From Romboutsia sedimentorum (GTDB lineage: Bacteria > Bacillota > Clostridia > Peptostreptococcales > Peptostreptococcaceae), in contig NZ_JASKYM010000005.1 of NCBI RefSeq assembly GCF_030131845.1, forward strand, positions 93,889 to 157,888: DNA of 64,000 nucleotides, given 5' to 3'. Under the pieces are notes generated by a model that was not told where the DNA came from, ran no database searches, and saw only the letters and a list, made by a program, of their open reading frames with translations. Shown here in pieces: positions 54,847 to 64,000 of the stretch. Made by a program: the position numbers and the translations under genes. Within the stretch, counting starts at the first letter, position 1, and every line of letters begins with the position of its first letter.

Positions 54847-56472
54847 GTGGAAATAGCAATAAATTTAATGGGTGGTCTAGGATTATTCTTATATGGTATG
54901 AACCTAATGGGAGATGGACTACAAAAATCAGCAGGTTCTAAACTAAGGCGAATAATTGAACTTTTAACTAGTAATGTGCTTATGGGTGTTATAGTAGGTG
55001 CTTTAGTTACAGCAATAATACAAAGTAGTAGTGCAACAACTGTAATGGTAGTAGGATTTGTTAATGCAGGTATAATGACTCTACCTCAAGCAATAGGTGT
55101 TATAATGGGTGCTAATATAGGTACAACTATAACAGCACAAATTGTATCGCTAAATTTAGTAGGTCTTGCTCCAATAGCTTTAGGAATAGGTATAATATTT
55201 TACTTATTCTCAGCTAAACCAAAAACTAAAAATGTAGCGGAAATATTAATAGGATTTGGTATATTGTTTACAGGTATGGATTTTATGAAAGATGCAGTTA
55301 AGCCTTTAACTGAATTCCCAATATTTGTTGAGGCATTAAGTAGTTTAGGCCAAAATCCAATACTTGGAGTATTATTAGGATTTGGTATAACAGCAATAGT
55401 TCAAAGTTCAAGTGCTTCAATGGGAATGTTACTTGCAGTTTCATCAACGGGGGCAATCGGATTAGGAGCAGCATTACCTATATTATACGGGGAAAATATA
55501 GGTACTTGTGTAACTTCATTAATATCTAGTATTGGTGCTAGTAAAAATGCAAGAAGAGCAGCAACAATGCATTTGATATTTAATATAATTGGAACTATGG
55601 TATTTATGTTAATATTAACTAAACCAATAACTATGTTAGTAACTCATCTAGATCCAACAGATGTTAGTAGACAGATAGCAAATTCACACACTTTGTTTAA
55701 TATAACAAATGTAATATTATTGCTGCCTTTCTCTAAGCTAATAGTTAAACTTACTATGAAACTTGTACCAGAGAGAGAAGATGAAATCGAAGATAAGAAA
55801 ACAGTTAAATATATAGATGAAAGAATGATGGAGACTCCATCAATAGCATTATCTAACACAGTTAAGGAAACTTTAAGAATGGGCAATAAAGCTAAAAATG
55901 CACTTATCAATTCTATGGAAGGTTTATTAGAACAATCTGAAAATAAGATTAAGAAATCCTTAGAAGAAGAAAAGGTAGTAAACAATTTACAAAAATTAAT
56001 ATTAAACTATCTATTAAAATTATCTAAAGTATCCTTAAATAATGAGTCTAGAGAAAATGTTGATGCATTATTCAATACTGTAAATGATATTGAAAGAATA
56101 GGAGACCATGCTGAAAACATAGCTGAATTAGGCGAAATAATTTTAGAAAAACAATTAAGCTTATCTAAAGAAGGTACTGAAGAATTAACTCAAATGTATG
56201 AGAGAGTTGTTTCTACTTATACTTATGCACTTAAATGTATGGAAAACTATGATATTGATTTAGCTTGTAGAGTTATTAAAATGGAAGAACAAGTAAATAT
56301 GATGGAAAAATCATGTCGTGAAAATCATATGAGACGATTGAATGAAAATTTATGTACTATAGACAATGGAGTTATATTCTTGGATATAGTAAGTAACTTA
56401 GAAAGAGTATCTGACCATTCTGTAAATATAGCACAAAGAGTTATCAAATTATCAAATGGAAACATAGCATAA
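54847..56472 (+). CDS. Na/Pi cotransporter family protein with PhoU-like tail
   Basis: 541 residues, same architecture as the 13488 paralogue and highly similar: IQSSSATTVMVVGFVNAGI and VQSSSASMGMLL repeats, then PhoU-like helices (NDIERIGDHAENIAELGEI, VSNLERVSDHSVNIAQR). GTG start with AAGGAGGAAAT upstream. The Pho box upstream marks this as the phosphate-starvation-controlled copy. Confidence 0.93.
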   Translation: MEIAINLMGGLGLFLYGMNLMGDGLQKSAGSKLRRIIELLTSNVLMGVIVGALVTAIIQSSSATTVMVVGFVNAGIMTLPQAIGVIMGANIGTTITAQIVSLNLVGLAPIALGIGIIFYLFSAKPKTKNVAEILIGFGILFTGMDFMKDAVKPLTEFPIFVEALSSLGQNPILGVLLGFGITAIVQSSSASMGMLLAVSSTGAIGLGAALPILYGENIGTCVTSLISSIGASKNARRAATMHLIFNIIGTMVFMLILTKPITMLVTHLDPTDVSRQIANSHTLFNITNVILLLPFSKLIVKLTMKLVPEREDEIEDKKTVKYIDERMMETPSIALSNTVKETLRMGNKAKNALINSMEGLLEQSENKIKKSLEEEKVVNNLQKLILNYLLKLSKVSLNNESRENVDALFNTVNDIERIGDHAENIAELGEIILEKQLSLSKEGTEELTQMYERVVSTYTYALKCMENYDIDLACRVIKMEEQVNMMEKSCRENHMRRLNENLCTIDNGVIFLDIVSNLERVSDHSVNIAQRVIKLSNGNIA

Positions 56473-56474
56473 AT

Positions 56475-56516
56475 AAAAAAGATCTTATCTCTTTATTTGA
56501 GATAAGATCTTTTTTA
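56475..56516. terminator. Bidirectional terminator
   Basis: AAAAAAGATCTTATCTC/GAGATAAGATCTTTTTT between convergent genes. Confidence 0.92.
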
Positions 56517-56517
56517 T

Positions 56518-57141
56518 TTAAAAATATCTTATTAGGGCTAAAAATATAAGAATAGCTCCAGATACCCATGATAAATTTATATCTACCTTTTCAATAAATC
56601 TACTTCCTAAGTATGAACCTAAGAGTAGTGAAAAAATACCAACTATTAATGAAAGTACCAGTACTTCTACATAACGAACACTTCCTAGGCTACTGCCAAA
56701 CCCAACAGCTAAACTATCTAATGAGAGAGCAATTGCTAGGTAAAAAGCTTCTTTACTATTTAATAACTTTGATTTATCATAATCAGCTTTAGTCTCATTA
56801 GCGTAAATTTCAAGAACAAACTTAAAATCAAAGAGCTTAAAAGTTAAGGGAACTTGTTTATATGAAAATTTATTAATATAATTTTTAAAAAAAGATTCAA
56901 ATAACCTATAAACTCCAAGTAGTAATAGTAAATAAAAACTCATTGTAGAAGCTATATTTGAAGACAATGTATCTTTAAATGATGATCCCAGAAATAAAGA
57001 AACCCCTAAAACTGAAGAACAGACCCCATTTATAATAAGAGCAGAAGTAAAAGGTATTTTAATTTTATCGCTACCATAAGCAATACTAGCTACAAAAGTA
57101 TCAATGCATAGTGAAAGTACTAGAAGTAAGGATTGTAGCAC
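56518..57141 (-). CDS. ytaF: YtaF-type sporulation membrane protein
   Basis: 207 residues, six membrane segments in two MntP-like halves: LCIDTFVASIAYGSDKIKIP and ALSLDSLAVGFGSSLG with the paired Asp residues. Family members are annotated as sporulation-associated; transport function unproven. A GGGGG ribosome site precedes ATG. Confidence 0.85.
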   Translation of the reverse strand: MLQSLLLVLSLCIDTFVASIAYGSDKIKIPFTSALIINGVCSSVLGVSLFLGSSFKDTLSSNIASTMSFYLLLLLGVYRLFESFFKNYINKFSYKQVPLTFKLFDFKFVLEIYANETKADYDKSKLLNSKEAFYLAIALSLDSLAVGFGSSLGSVRYVEVLVLSLIVGIFSLLLGSYLGSRFIEKVDINLSWVSGAILIFLALIRYF

Positions 57142-57299
57142 GATGACACCCCCTAATTTAAATAGCTAATATTATCGTATTAAAAATATCGGATTTAGTT
57201 ACTAATATGTAAAAAGTATATATAAACTATCACCTTATAGAACAACCTTTCATAAATAAAAATATAAGATTTTTATTTATGAAAGGGGCAATATTTAAT

Positions 57300-57773
57300 A
57301 TGAAATTACGCAAAATAAAAAGAAATAAAGATTCTATAAATTATGAAAAATTCGATTTAGACATGACATCATTTGTTAATAGTAACAATATAAAAAGCAC
57401 AACTAATTATTTAATAACAACATCAATTAATAATAAGTTTATTTATATATATGAGAAAATTAATGATTTGTGGGATTTGAAATTTAAATTTAGCTGCACA
57501 GTTGGAAAACCTCAAACCCCAACCATAAAAGGTGTGTTTGAAGTGGGTGAAAAATACCCATCTATAGGAGATGAGAATTCTTCTGTTAAGTATGCAATTA
57601 ACATTACTGGTGAATATTATTATCATTCAATAATTTATGATGCAAAGGGAATTAATGTAAAGGACGATAGACTAGGAGTAGCAATAAGTCATGGATGTAT
57701 AAGAATGGCAACAAACAGCGCTAGATGGGTTTACGACAATGTACCAAAAGGAAGTACCATAATTATAAATTAA
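57300..57773 (+). CDS. L,D-transpeptidase (YkuD) domain protein
   Basis: 157 residues. YkuD catalytic motif AISHGCIRMATNSARWVYD with His and Cys, and KPQTPTIKGVFEVGEKYPS. The enzyme makes or edits 3-3 peptidoglycan cross-links, prominent in Peptostreptococcaceae. No signal peptide or membrane helix is seen in the chosen frame (ATG at 57300 after AAAGGGG; the ATG at 57279 lies before that site), so it may act in the spore/mother cell or use another export route. Confidence 0.85.
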   Translation: MKLRKIKRNKDSINYEKFDLDMTSFVNSNNIKSTTNYLITTSINNKFIYIYEKINDLWDLKFKFSCTVGKPQTPTIKGVFEVGEKYPSIGDENSSVKYAINITGEYYYHSIIYDAKGINVKDDRLGVAISHGCIRMATNSARWVYDNVPKGSTIIIN

Positions 57774-57775
57774 AT

Positions 57776-57830
57776 AAAAAATAGAGAATTTATAACTTAA
57801 ACTTTACAACAATAAATTCTCTATTTTTAT
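57776..57830 (+). terminator. Hairpin terminator
   Basis: 17-bp arms AAAAATAGAGAATTTAT and complement. Confidence 0.85.
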
Positions 57831-58070
57831 TTGTAGTTATATGTTTAAAAATATAATTTTTTAATATATAAAACAGTTTTTTAATTATGCAAAGATTTAA
57901 CGAATGTTAAAAAAACTTAACATTGTTAAAAACGTTTAATTTAGACTTTTTAAAATAGGGTTTTATGTATCCTGAATTATATAATTAAATCAGACAAATG
58001 TATAAATAAAAAAGACACTTATGATATACACTTAGTTAACCTACTAAAATCAACCAAGGGAGTATCGCAA

Positions 58071-58493
58071 ATGTCTTTTAATCATATTATTAACATAAAT
58101 CAACTAACAAATCTAGAAGTAAATTATTATCTATGTGTAAATGCAAGAGCTTGCGCTCAAAGAATTAAAATAGGTAAAGATAAAGTTTATAGATATTACA
58201 AATTATTTTCCAATGGGCTTACAGTACATGAAATTTACAATCAATATCAAGTGAATAAATGAAAATGTGGCAGAAAAAGTATTGTACTTAACAAAGAAAA
58301 TTTAGAAAATTCAAATGGAATAGTTAGAAAAGATTTACCTAAGTCTACAGATTTATATATTTATTCTCAAGAATAACTAAATATAATTGCATCTAAATGG
58401 AATTCAATTCCTAGAAAATCGTTAAATTATCAAACACCAAATGAGGTTATTAAAAAAGCAACTGGTTTTGAAAGTTTACTACCAGTTGATTAA
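58071..58493 (+). pseudogene. IS30-family transposase remnant
   Basis: One frame, broken by TGA (58260) and TAA (58374-58376), reads the N-part (INQLTNLEV..., FSNGLTVHEIYNQY, KCGRKSI) and then the C-terminal end (KWNSIPRKSLNYQTPNEVIKKATG) of IS30 transposases. The whole DDE core is missing, so an internal deletion has occurred. GGGAG precedes ATG. No clear inverted repeats were found. Confidence 0.78.
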
Positions 58494-58640
58494 AGTATCA
58501 TAGTTGCTTTGTCTCATTTAAATTGACAATTTAGGAAATAATAAATTAATATTTGAATTCAATTGATATCTATAATAGAATTAATACGTACAAAACAAAT
58601 TTAATAAAAATTAACTTTAATACATTAAGGGTGGTAAAAT

Positions 58641-59285
58641 ATGAATAAACTAAGTAAGCTTCAAAGACCTAAAATAATAGGCACTTTGGAAAAATTAGAA
58701 GACGTTGTTAGTGAAATCTATAATGAAAACTCACTGTCAAATAAAATTATAGAAAATGTAGTTATAAGTGGACTGGAGGATATAAGAGTTAGTTTTGATA
58801 AGTGTGTATTTAAAAATGTTACTTTTGAATATTGTGATTTAACAAAAGTAGATATGATGGATGTTATATTTGAAAACTGTAACTTAGCTAACATACCTTT
58901 TAGCAAAGGTAGTATATATAGAACAGAGTTTACAAAATGCAAGATAACAGGTACTAGATTTGATGAATGTTTAATGAAAAATGTACTATTTGAGAGTTGC
59001 GTTGGAAAGTATGTAAACTTAGCATATACTAAGTTTGATGGTGTAAATATAATTGAAAGTGAATTTCTAAGTGCAGTATTTCAAGAAGTTGAAATAAAAA
59101 AAATGGTATTTGAAAATACAAATTTAAGTAATGCTATATTTTACAATAGTAAATTAAATGGAATTGATTTAAGTACTTGCAATATAGAAGATATACAACT
59201 TGGCATAAATGACATATCTGGGGCAAATGTTAGTGTAGTACAGGCACTTGACTTAACTAGACTTATGAATATAAAAATCAAATAG
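58641..59285 (+). CDS. Pentapeptide-repeat protein
   Basis: 214 residues. Repeats of the A(D/N)LxF kind run from ~35 to ~195 (VSFDKCVFKNVTFEYCDLTK, VIFENCNLANIPFSKG, NTNLSNAIFYNSKLNGIDLS), forming a right-handed quadrilateral helix. The length equals that of Qnr-type DNA-gyrase-protecting proteins (214-218), so gyrase binding is possible, but the Qnr loops cannot be confirmed by eye. GGGTGG precedes ATG. Confidence 0.85.
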   Translation: MNKLSKLQRPKIIGTLEKLEDVVSEIYNENSLSNKIIENVVISGLEDIRVSFDKCVFKNVTFEYCDLTKVDMMDVIFENCNLANIPFSKGSIYRTEFTKCKITGTRFDECLMKNVLFESCVGKYVNLAYTKFDGVNIIESEFLSAVFQEVEIKKMVFENTNLSNAIFYNSKLNGIDLSTCNIEDIQLGINDISGANVSVVQALDLTRLMNIKIK

Positions 59286-59308
59286 TAAATAAACATAAAA
59301 ATTACATA

Positions 59309-59354
59309 AAAAAAGACACGGTATATAGTATTGTTTTTTATACCGTGTCTTTTC
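59309..59354. terminator. Bidirectional terminator
   Basis: AAAAGACACGGTATA/TATACCGTGTCTTTT between convergent genes. Confidence 0.9.
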
Positions 59355-59525
59355 TTAATAAATATCATCTTCTTCAATATCTATTAAACCTTTAGAGTCT
59401 AAAAATTCTTCTTCATAATCTAATATAACTTTTATAGCTTCATGAGATAACTTATATCCATTTGCAATACATTTTCCATGAATATAAGTTATCATTTCTT
59501 CAATAGAGATAACTGGCTGATTCAT
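59355..59525 (-). CDS. Small acidic protein, 56 residues
   Basis: Begins MNQPVISIEEMITYIHGKC, ends GLIDIEEDDIY. Helical and very acidic at the C-terminus; AAAGGGTG 6 bases before ATG. No family recognised. Divergent from clpB, convergent with the pentapeptide gene. Confidence 0.65.
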   Translation of the reverse strand: MNQPVISIEEMITYIHGKCIANGYKLSHEAIKVILDYEEEFLDSKGLIDIEEDDIY

Positions 59526-59625
59526 AAGTGTCACCCTTTCGTAATTCTGTGTTACTACTATTATATAACATCAGTTATAAACTAAAATAGTAGTTTTATT
59601 GATAAAAATATGTTCTTAAAAAGTC

Positions 59626-59693
59626 TTGACAAAAATTATTTATAGATATAATATTTATATAACAACTTAGCACTCGACGATACAGAGTGCTAA
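59626..59693 (+). promoter_or_regulatory. clpB promoter with CIRCE operator
   Basis: TTGACA (59626-59631) and TATAAT (59647-59652, spacing 15), then a perfect CIRCE: TTAGCACTC (59667-59675), nine bases, GAGTGCTAA (59685-59693). CIRCE is the HrcA repressor site, so clpB is heat-shock controlled. Confidence 0.95.
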
Positions 59694-59753
59694 TAAAGAT
59701 ATTAATTTTATTAAAATAATAATTTTATAAAGCTCATTAATGGAGGGATTAAA

Positions 59754-62348
59754 ATGGATATAGAAAAAATGACAGTAAGAGTACAAAAAAGTTTAAATGA
59801 TGCTTATAGTATCGCTGTAAAAAACCATAACCAACAAGTTGATATAATTCATCTTTTTAGTAGCTTAGTAAACCAAGAAGATGGACTTATTCCAAATATA
59901 TTAGAAAAAATGAATGTGTCTGTAGACTCATTAAGAAATAGTATAAATTTAGAACTAAATAAATTACCTCAAATACATGGGCAAGGAATAAGTGCACAAG
60001 GTGTTACGGCTACGAGAAGAATAAATGAAGTATTAATTAAAGCCGAAAGTATTTCTAAAGAATTTAAAGATTCTTATATTAGTGTAGAACATGTTATGTT
60101 AGCCATTATGGATATGGAAAGCAGCACTGCTTTAGGAAAAGTATTAAAACAATACAATATAAACAAAAGTGATTTTTTAAATGTACTATCACAAGTAAGA
60201 GGAAGTCAAAGAGTAGAAACTCAAGATCCAGAAGGAACTTATGAAGCTTTAGCTCGCTATGGTACAAATTTAGTAGAGTTAGCTAAAAAACATAAGTTAG
60301 ATCCAGTTATAGGTCGTGACGAAGAAATAAGAAGAGTAATAAGGATTTTATCAAGAAGGACTAAAAATAATCCTGTACTTATAGGAGAGCCAGGTGTTGG
60401 TAAAACTGCCATAGTTGAAGGACTAGCAGAAAGAATAGTAAGAGGAGATGTTCCAGAGGGTATTAAAGATAAAATTGTATTTTCATTAGATATGGGTTCT
60501 TTAATTGCTGGGGCAAAATACAGAGGAGAATTTGAAGAAAGGCTAAAAGCAGTACTAAAAGAAGTACAAAGCTCACAAGGGAAGATAATATTATTTATAG
60601 ATGAAATACACACTATAGTTGGAGCTGGTAAAACTGATGGAGCAATGGATGCTGGTAACTTAATAAAACCAATGCTTGCTCGTGGTGAGTTAAACTGTAT
60701 AGGTGCAACTACATTTGATGAGTATAGACAATATATAGAAAAAGATAAAGCATTAGAGAGACGTTTTCAACCGGTCATTGCTGATGAACCAAGTGTAAGT
60801 GATACAGTATCTATACTAAGAGGTCTTAAAGAAAGATTTGAAATACATCATGGAATAAGAATTCATGATAGTGCTATAGTAGCCGCAGCTAAATTATCAG
60901 ATAGATATATACAAGATAGGTTCTTACCTGATAAAGCAATAGATTTAATAGATGAAGCAGGAGCGATGATTAGAAGTGAGATAGATTCATTACCTACTGA
61001 ACTAGATATGGTAAGAAGAAAATTATTCACACTAGAAACTGAAAGAGAAGCACTTCTTAAGGAAAATGATGAAAAAAGTAAATTAAGACTAGAGAAATTA
61101 ATAAAAGAAATTTCAGAACTTAAATCTAAAAATGATGAAATGAGTGCTAAATATGAAAACGAAAAAAATCAAATACTTCATATTAAAAACTTAAAAGCAG
61201 AACTTGATGAAGCAAAAGGAAATGTAGGAAAATATGAAAGAGAATATGACTTTAATAAAGCATCTGAAGTTAAGTATGGAGTGATTCCAAAACTTGAAGA
61301 ACAAATACAAGAATATGAAATTAAAATAGCAAAAAATTATGATAATGCATTATTAAAAGAAGAAGTTACTGAAGATGAAATATCACAAATTGTTGCTAAA
61401 TGGACTGGAATTCCTGTAACAAAATTAGTTGAAGGCGAAAGAGAAAAGTTATTAAAACTAGAGGATGAGCTTCACAAAAGAGTAATAGGTCAAGATGAAG
61501 CAGTAACGGCTGTATCTAATGCAGTAATACGTGCTCGTGCAGGACTTAAAGATGAAAATAAACCAATAGGTTCATTTATATTCCTTGGGCCTACTGGAGT
61601 TGGAAAAACAGAACTTGCTAAAACTCTAGCACGTAATTTATTTGATAGTGAAGATAATATAATAAGAATAGATATGAGTGAGTATATGGAAAAACACGCA
61701 GTATCTAGACTTATAGGGCCTCCTCCAGGATATGTAGGATATGAAGAAGGTGGGCAGTTAACAGAGGCGGTAAGAAGAAATCCATATTCTGTAATATTAT
61801 TTGATGAAATAGAAAAAGCACATGAAGATGTATTTAACTTATTCTTACAAATATTAGACGATGGAAGACTTACTGACAATAAAGGTAAAACTGTGGACTT
61901 TAAAAATACGCTTATAATAATGACATCAAATATTGGTAGTGGATATCTATTAGAAGCTGGTGAAAATATAAATGATTCTACTAAAGATTTTGTTATGAAT
62001 GAAATGAAGTATAAATTTAAGCCAGAATTTTTAAATAGAGTTGATGATATTATAATGTTTAAAACGTTAGATAAAAAAGGAATCAAAAAAATTATCGATA
62101 TATTTATGTCTTCTTTAAGAAATAGATTAAAAGAAAAAGATATAAGTATAGAGATAAGTGAGAATGCTAAGGATTTACTTGTAAAAGATGGTTATGATCC
62201 AGTATACGGAGCCAGACCATTAAAGAGATATATAAGCAACACATTAGAAACTATAATAGCTAAGAAAATGATAGCTGGAGATATTTATAGTGGATGTAAT
62301 GTAGTAATTGATTCAGACAATGAAAATATAAATGTATCTGTAAAATAA
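59754..62348 (+). CDS. clpB: ATP-dependent disaggregase ClpB
   Basis: 864 residues. Clp-N repeats (1-145), AAA1 with Walker [10 protein letters not shown] and [12 protein letters not shown], coiled-coil M-domain (~405-525), AAA2 with GPTGVGKTE and [14 protein letters not shown], then the C-terminal domain ([11 protein letters not shown]). Hexameric chaperone that pulls apart aggregates with DnaK. The M-domain separates it from ClpA/ClpC. GGAGGG before ATG; CIRCE upstream. Confidence 0.97.
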   Translation: MDIEKMTVRVQKSLNDAYSIAVKNHNQQVDIIHLFSSLVNQEDGLIPNILEKMNVSVDSLRNSINLELNKLPQIHGQGISAQGVTATRRINEVLIKAESISKEFKDSYISVEHVMLAIMDMESSTALGKVLKQYNINKSDFLNVLSQVRGSQRVETQDPEGTYEALARYGTNLVELAKKHKLDPVIGRDEEIRRVIRILSRRTKNNPVLIGEPGVGKTAIVEGLAERIVRGDVPEGIKDKIVFSLDMGSLIAGAKYRGEFEERLKAVLKEVQSSQGKIILFIDEIHTIVGAGKTDGAMDAGNLIKPMLARGELNCIGATTFDEYRQYIEKDKALERRFQPVIADEPSVSDTVSILRGLKERFEIHHGIRIHDSAIVAAAKLSDRYIQDRFLPDKAIDLIDEAGAMIRSEIDSLPTELDMVRRKLFTLETEREALLKENDEKSKLRLEKLIKEISELKSKNDEMSAKYENEKNQILHIKNLKAELDEAKGNVGKYEREYDFNKASEVKYGVIPKLEEQIQEYEIKIAKNYDNALLKEEVTEDEISQIVAKWTGIPVTKLVEGEREKLLKLEDELHKRVIGQDEAVTAVSNAVIRARAGLKDENKPIGSFIFLGPTGVGKTELAKTLARNLFDSEDNIIRIDMSEYMEKHAVSRLIGPPPGYVGYEEGGQLTEAVRRNPYSVILFDEIEKAHEDVFNLFLQILDDGRLTDNKGKTVDFKNTLIIMTSNIGSGYLLEAGENINDSTKDFVMNEMKYKFKPEFLNRVDDIIMFKTLDKKGIKKIIDIFMSSLRNRLKEKDISIEISENAKDLLVKDGYDPVYGARPLKRYISNTLETIIAKKMIAGDIYSGCNVVIDSDNENINVSVK

Positions 62349-62360
62349 TATAGCAGATTA

Positions 62361-62406
62361 TCCCCCTATCACATTAGGTACTTGTACAAAATGTGATAGG
62401 GGGATT
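62361..62406 (+). terminator. Hairpin terminator
   Basis: TCCCCCTATCACATT pairs with AATGTGATAGGGGGA; T-rich tail. Confidence 0.88.
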
Positions 62407-62480
62407 TTATATAAATGTATAAAGGTCCTTTTTATTGTTTAAAATTTAAATATATATTAAAAACAAAAGGAGGGCTTTAC

Positions 62481-63473
62481 TTGCCTAAATATACTCAACA
62501 ACAATTAACTCAAAATATTATAAACATGCTTAAAGAAAAACTACAAAAAGATTATTCTCCAGGAAGCACAAAACGAGATGCACATCCTAAAAGTTTAGGA
62601 TTATTAAAAGCATATTTTATAGTAGAAAAAAACTTACCACCGAAATATAAAGTAGGTATATTTAAAGAAGAAAAAACTTATTCAACATTTATTCGTATAT
62701 CAAATTCTAGTCCTAAAATAAACAGTGATAAAATGAAAGATTTTAGAGGTTTTTCTTTGAAATTATTAGATGTACATGGTCCAAGATGCAGTAAAGATGA
62801 AAAAACAACACAAGATTTCTTATTTATAAACAATGAAACAATGCCAATTGGGACTCTGAAGCTTTTTCATGATGCCATTTATTATACAACTAAATCTAAT
62901 CCATTTATATTCGGAGTTAAGCTTCTTTTTAGTGGTAAGATAGGAATATTAAAAGACATAAGACAAAACCAAAAACATGATAGTAGTCCTCTTGATATAA
63001 GATATTTTAGTACTACTCCATATATGTTTGGAGAGAAAAAGGTTAAATATAGCTTAGTACCAAGATCTATATACAAAAGTAAACTACCAAAAGATATGAG
63101 TTCGACATATTTAACTAATAATATGAAGACACACCTAGATAATCATGAAGCTGTCTTTGATTTTATGGTACAATTTCAAACTAAAGGAATGCCAATAAAT
63201 GATGCTTCTGTTAAATGGAGTGAAAGTAAGTCTCCATTTATAAAATTAGCTACTTTAAAAATACCTATTCAAGAATTCACAACCAAAGAAAGAGAAGAAC
63301 TAGGTGAAGTACTTTCTTTCTCTCCTGCTCACTCTTTAGTTAGTCATAGACCTATTGGAGATATAAATATAGCAAGAATTAAAATATATGAAGAAATGTC
63401 TAGGTTTAGGCATGATAGAAATAAAGAAGAGCTTTTTGAACCTAATGAAAAAAAATTTAGAAATATAAACTAA
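62481..63473 (+). CDS. Catalase-family protein (short, heme-type)
   Basis: 330 residues. RDAHPKSLGLLKAYFIVEKN holds the distal His region, STFIRISNSS and DFRGFSLKLLDVHG follow the catalase barrel, TQDFLFINNETMP the wall, and FSPAHSLVSHRPIGDINIARIKIYEEMSR the end. Shorter than true catalases (~480), resembling catalase-related peroxidases; the proximal Tyr cannot be placed with certainty. AAAGGAGGG before the TTG at 62481 decides the start; the ATG at 62415 lies in the terminator region. Confidence 0.85.
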   Translation: MPKYTQQQLTQNIINMLKEKLQKDYSPGSTKRDAHPKSLGLLKAYFIVEKNLPPKYKVGIFKEEKTYSTFIRISNSSPKINSDKMKDFRGFSLKLLDVHGPRCSKDEKTTQDFLFINNETMPIGTLKLFHDAIYYTTKSNPFIFGVKLLFSGKIGILKDIRQNQKHDSSPLDIRYFSTTPYMFGEKKVKYSLVPRSIYKSKLPKDMSSTYLTNNMKTHLDNHEAVFDFMVQFQTKGMPINDASVKWSESKSPFIKLATLKIPIQEFTTKEREELGEVLSFSPAHSLVSHRPIGDINIARIKIYEEMSRFRHDRNKEELFEPNEKKFRNIN

Positions 63474-63639
63474 TAATACAAATAGATAAGTTTTAAAACT
63501 ATCTCCTAAAATGTAACATATTTGTAACTTATTTGTAACTTATTATTTACAAAGGTGATTATATGTAGTACTATTAAAATAAGAATTAATTGTCGAAAAA
63601 GCAATTTTTTTGAATTAATAATTGAAATGGAGGTAGTGT

Positions 63640-64000
63640 ATGATTAAAAAAAGTATAGTAGTGTCAGTTGGAGTAAGTACTATGGCACTTGCAATGGGAT
63701 GCATAGATTCATATGCAGCAGAAAAAGGGATAGTTAATACTGATGTACTGAATGTGAGAAGCGGAGCAGGCACAAATCATTCTGTAATAGGTAAATTACA
63801 TAAAGGTAATACAGTCGAAATAATACAAACTTCAGGTGGATGGTATAAAGTAAAGCTATCAAATGGACAAACAGGATGGGCTAGTGGAAATTATATAAGC
63901 AAATCTAGCAACCCCGATTCTGGTGGACAAACTGAATCTGGATATGGATTTATAACAACTAGCACTCTAAACGTAAGAAGTGGCGCAAGTACAAGCCATT
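63640..64000 (+). CDS. Secreted SH3b-domain protein (3' end outside window)
   Basis: 120 codons visible. Signal peptide (MIKKSIVVSVGVSTMALAMG...SYAA), then SH3b domain 1 (TDVLNVRSGAGTNHSVIGKL, GWYKVKLSNGQTGWASGNYI), a Ser/Gly linker and the start of domain 2 (STLNVRSGASTSH). SH3b repeats anchor cell-wall hydrolases to peptidoglycan, so an autolysin (NlpC/P60 or amidase) domain is expected downstream. GGAGG precedes ATG. Confidence 0.88.
   Translation, partial: MIKKSIVVSVGVSTMALAMGCIDSYAAEKGIVNTDVLNVRSGAGTNHSVIGKLHKGNTVEIIQTSGGWYKVKLSNGQTGWASGNYISKSSNPDSGGQTESGYGFITTSTLNVRSGASTSH

Noticed and set aside
58641..59285. Calling the pentapeptide protein a Qnr resistance gene
   Set aside because: Length fits, but the diagnostic loops and conserved positions could not be confirmed without an alignment.
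61490..62086. 198-codon minus-strand frame opposite clpB
   Set aside because: Lies wholly within clpB, composition reflects the antisense of conserved AAA sequence, no ribosome site.

Overview
The window is AT-rich, tightly packed Firmicute DNA. Gene content (GAPDH, large 2-hydroxyacyl-CoA dehydratase activase, YtaF, SelO, ClpB under CIRCE, T-box/TPP/cobalamin riboswitches, DUF421/DUF4363 pair), strong purine-rich ribosome sites and AGA/ATA-rich codon use suggest an anaerobic clostridium, most likely in the Peptostreptococcaceae (Clostridioides/Paraclostridium/Romboutsia-like). That placement is inference; there is no rRNA in the window. No rRNA, tRNA or CRISPR array was seen.

Layout. 1-5.8 kb: end of an ABC-F ATPase, small unknown genes, a YitT-type membrane protein, GAPDH and a YjiH-type membrane protein. 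5.8-12.8 kb: a decayed integrated element that duplicated the 3' end of the yjiH-like gene. It carries a frameshifted tyrosine recombinase, an AbrB-like regulator, an IS3/IS150-type insertion, a DUF1540 protein, unknown small genes, a split plasmid/phage-type replication protein and a strongly structured non-coding stretch. 13-24 kb: Na/Pi symporter, the giant activase, an orphan HEPN-like protein, a T-box-controlled amino-acid (probably histidine) ABC transporter, and an ArsC/Spx-like protein whose only active-site cysteine codon is TGA, probably selenocysteine. 24-32 kb: LarE-like sulfur transferase, an RlmL-type methyltransferase, a lysine-rich protein, an HD phosphohydrolase, a lipoprotein with a two-component system, and TruA. 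32-41 kb: argGH behind a T-box plus a second, Stem-I-less T-box module, DUF421/DUF4363, MiaB, and an OPT transporter overlapping a PqqD-like gene. 41-48.6 kb: a TPP-riboswitch thiXYZ-type operon and a cobalamin-riboswitch B12-uptake operon. 48.8-64 kb: a FEN-type nuclease, beta-carbonic anhydrase, SelO, a YgjP-like metallopeptidase, a second Na/Pi symporter behind four TTAAC repeats at exact 11-bp spacing (PhoP-type box), YtaF, an L,D-transpeptidase, an IS30 remnant, a pentapeptide-repeat protein, ClpB, a catalase-like protein and the start of an SH3b secreted protein.

How the parts connect. Several transport or biosynthesis units are each controlled by a cis-element that reports their own substrate: His T-box and amino-acid importer, Arg T-box and argGH, TPP and thiXYZ, B12 and btuCD-like genes, Pho box and Na/Pi symporter, CIRCE and clpB. 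Start sites were moved downstream from the longest reading frame wherever a well-spaced Shine-Dalgarno site argued for it; these choices are stated. The strongest candidates for something new are the putative selenoprotein at 23586-23939, the tandem truncated T-box upstream of argG, and the interlocked inverted repeats and duplicated 40-bp motif in the element at 10.8-11.6 kb.
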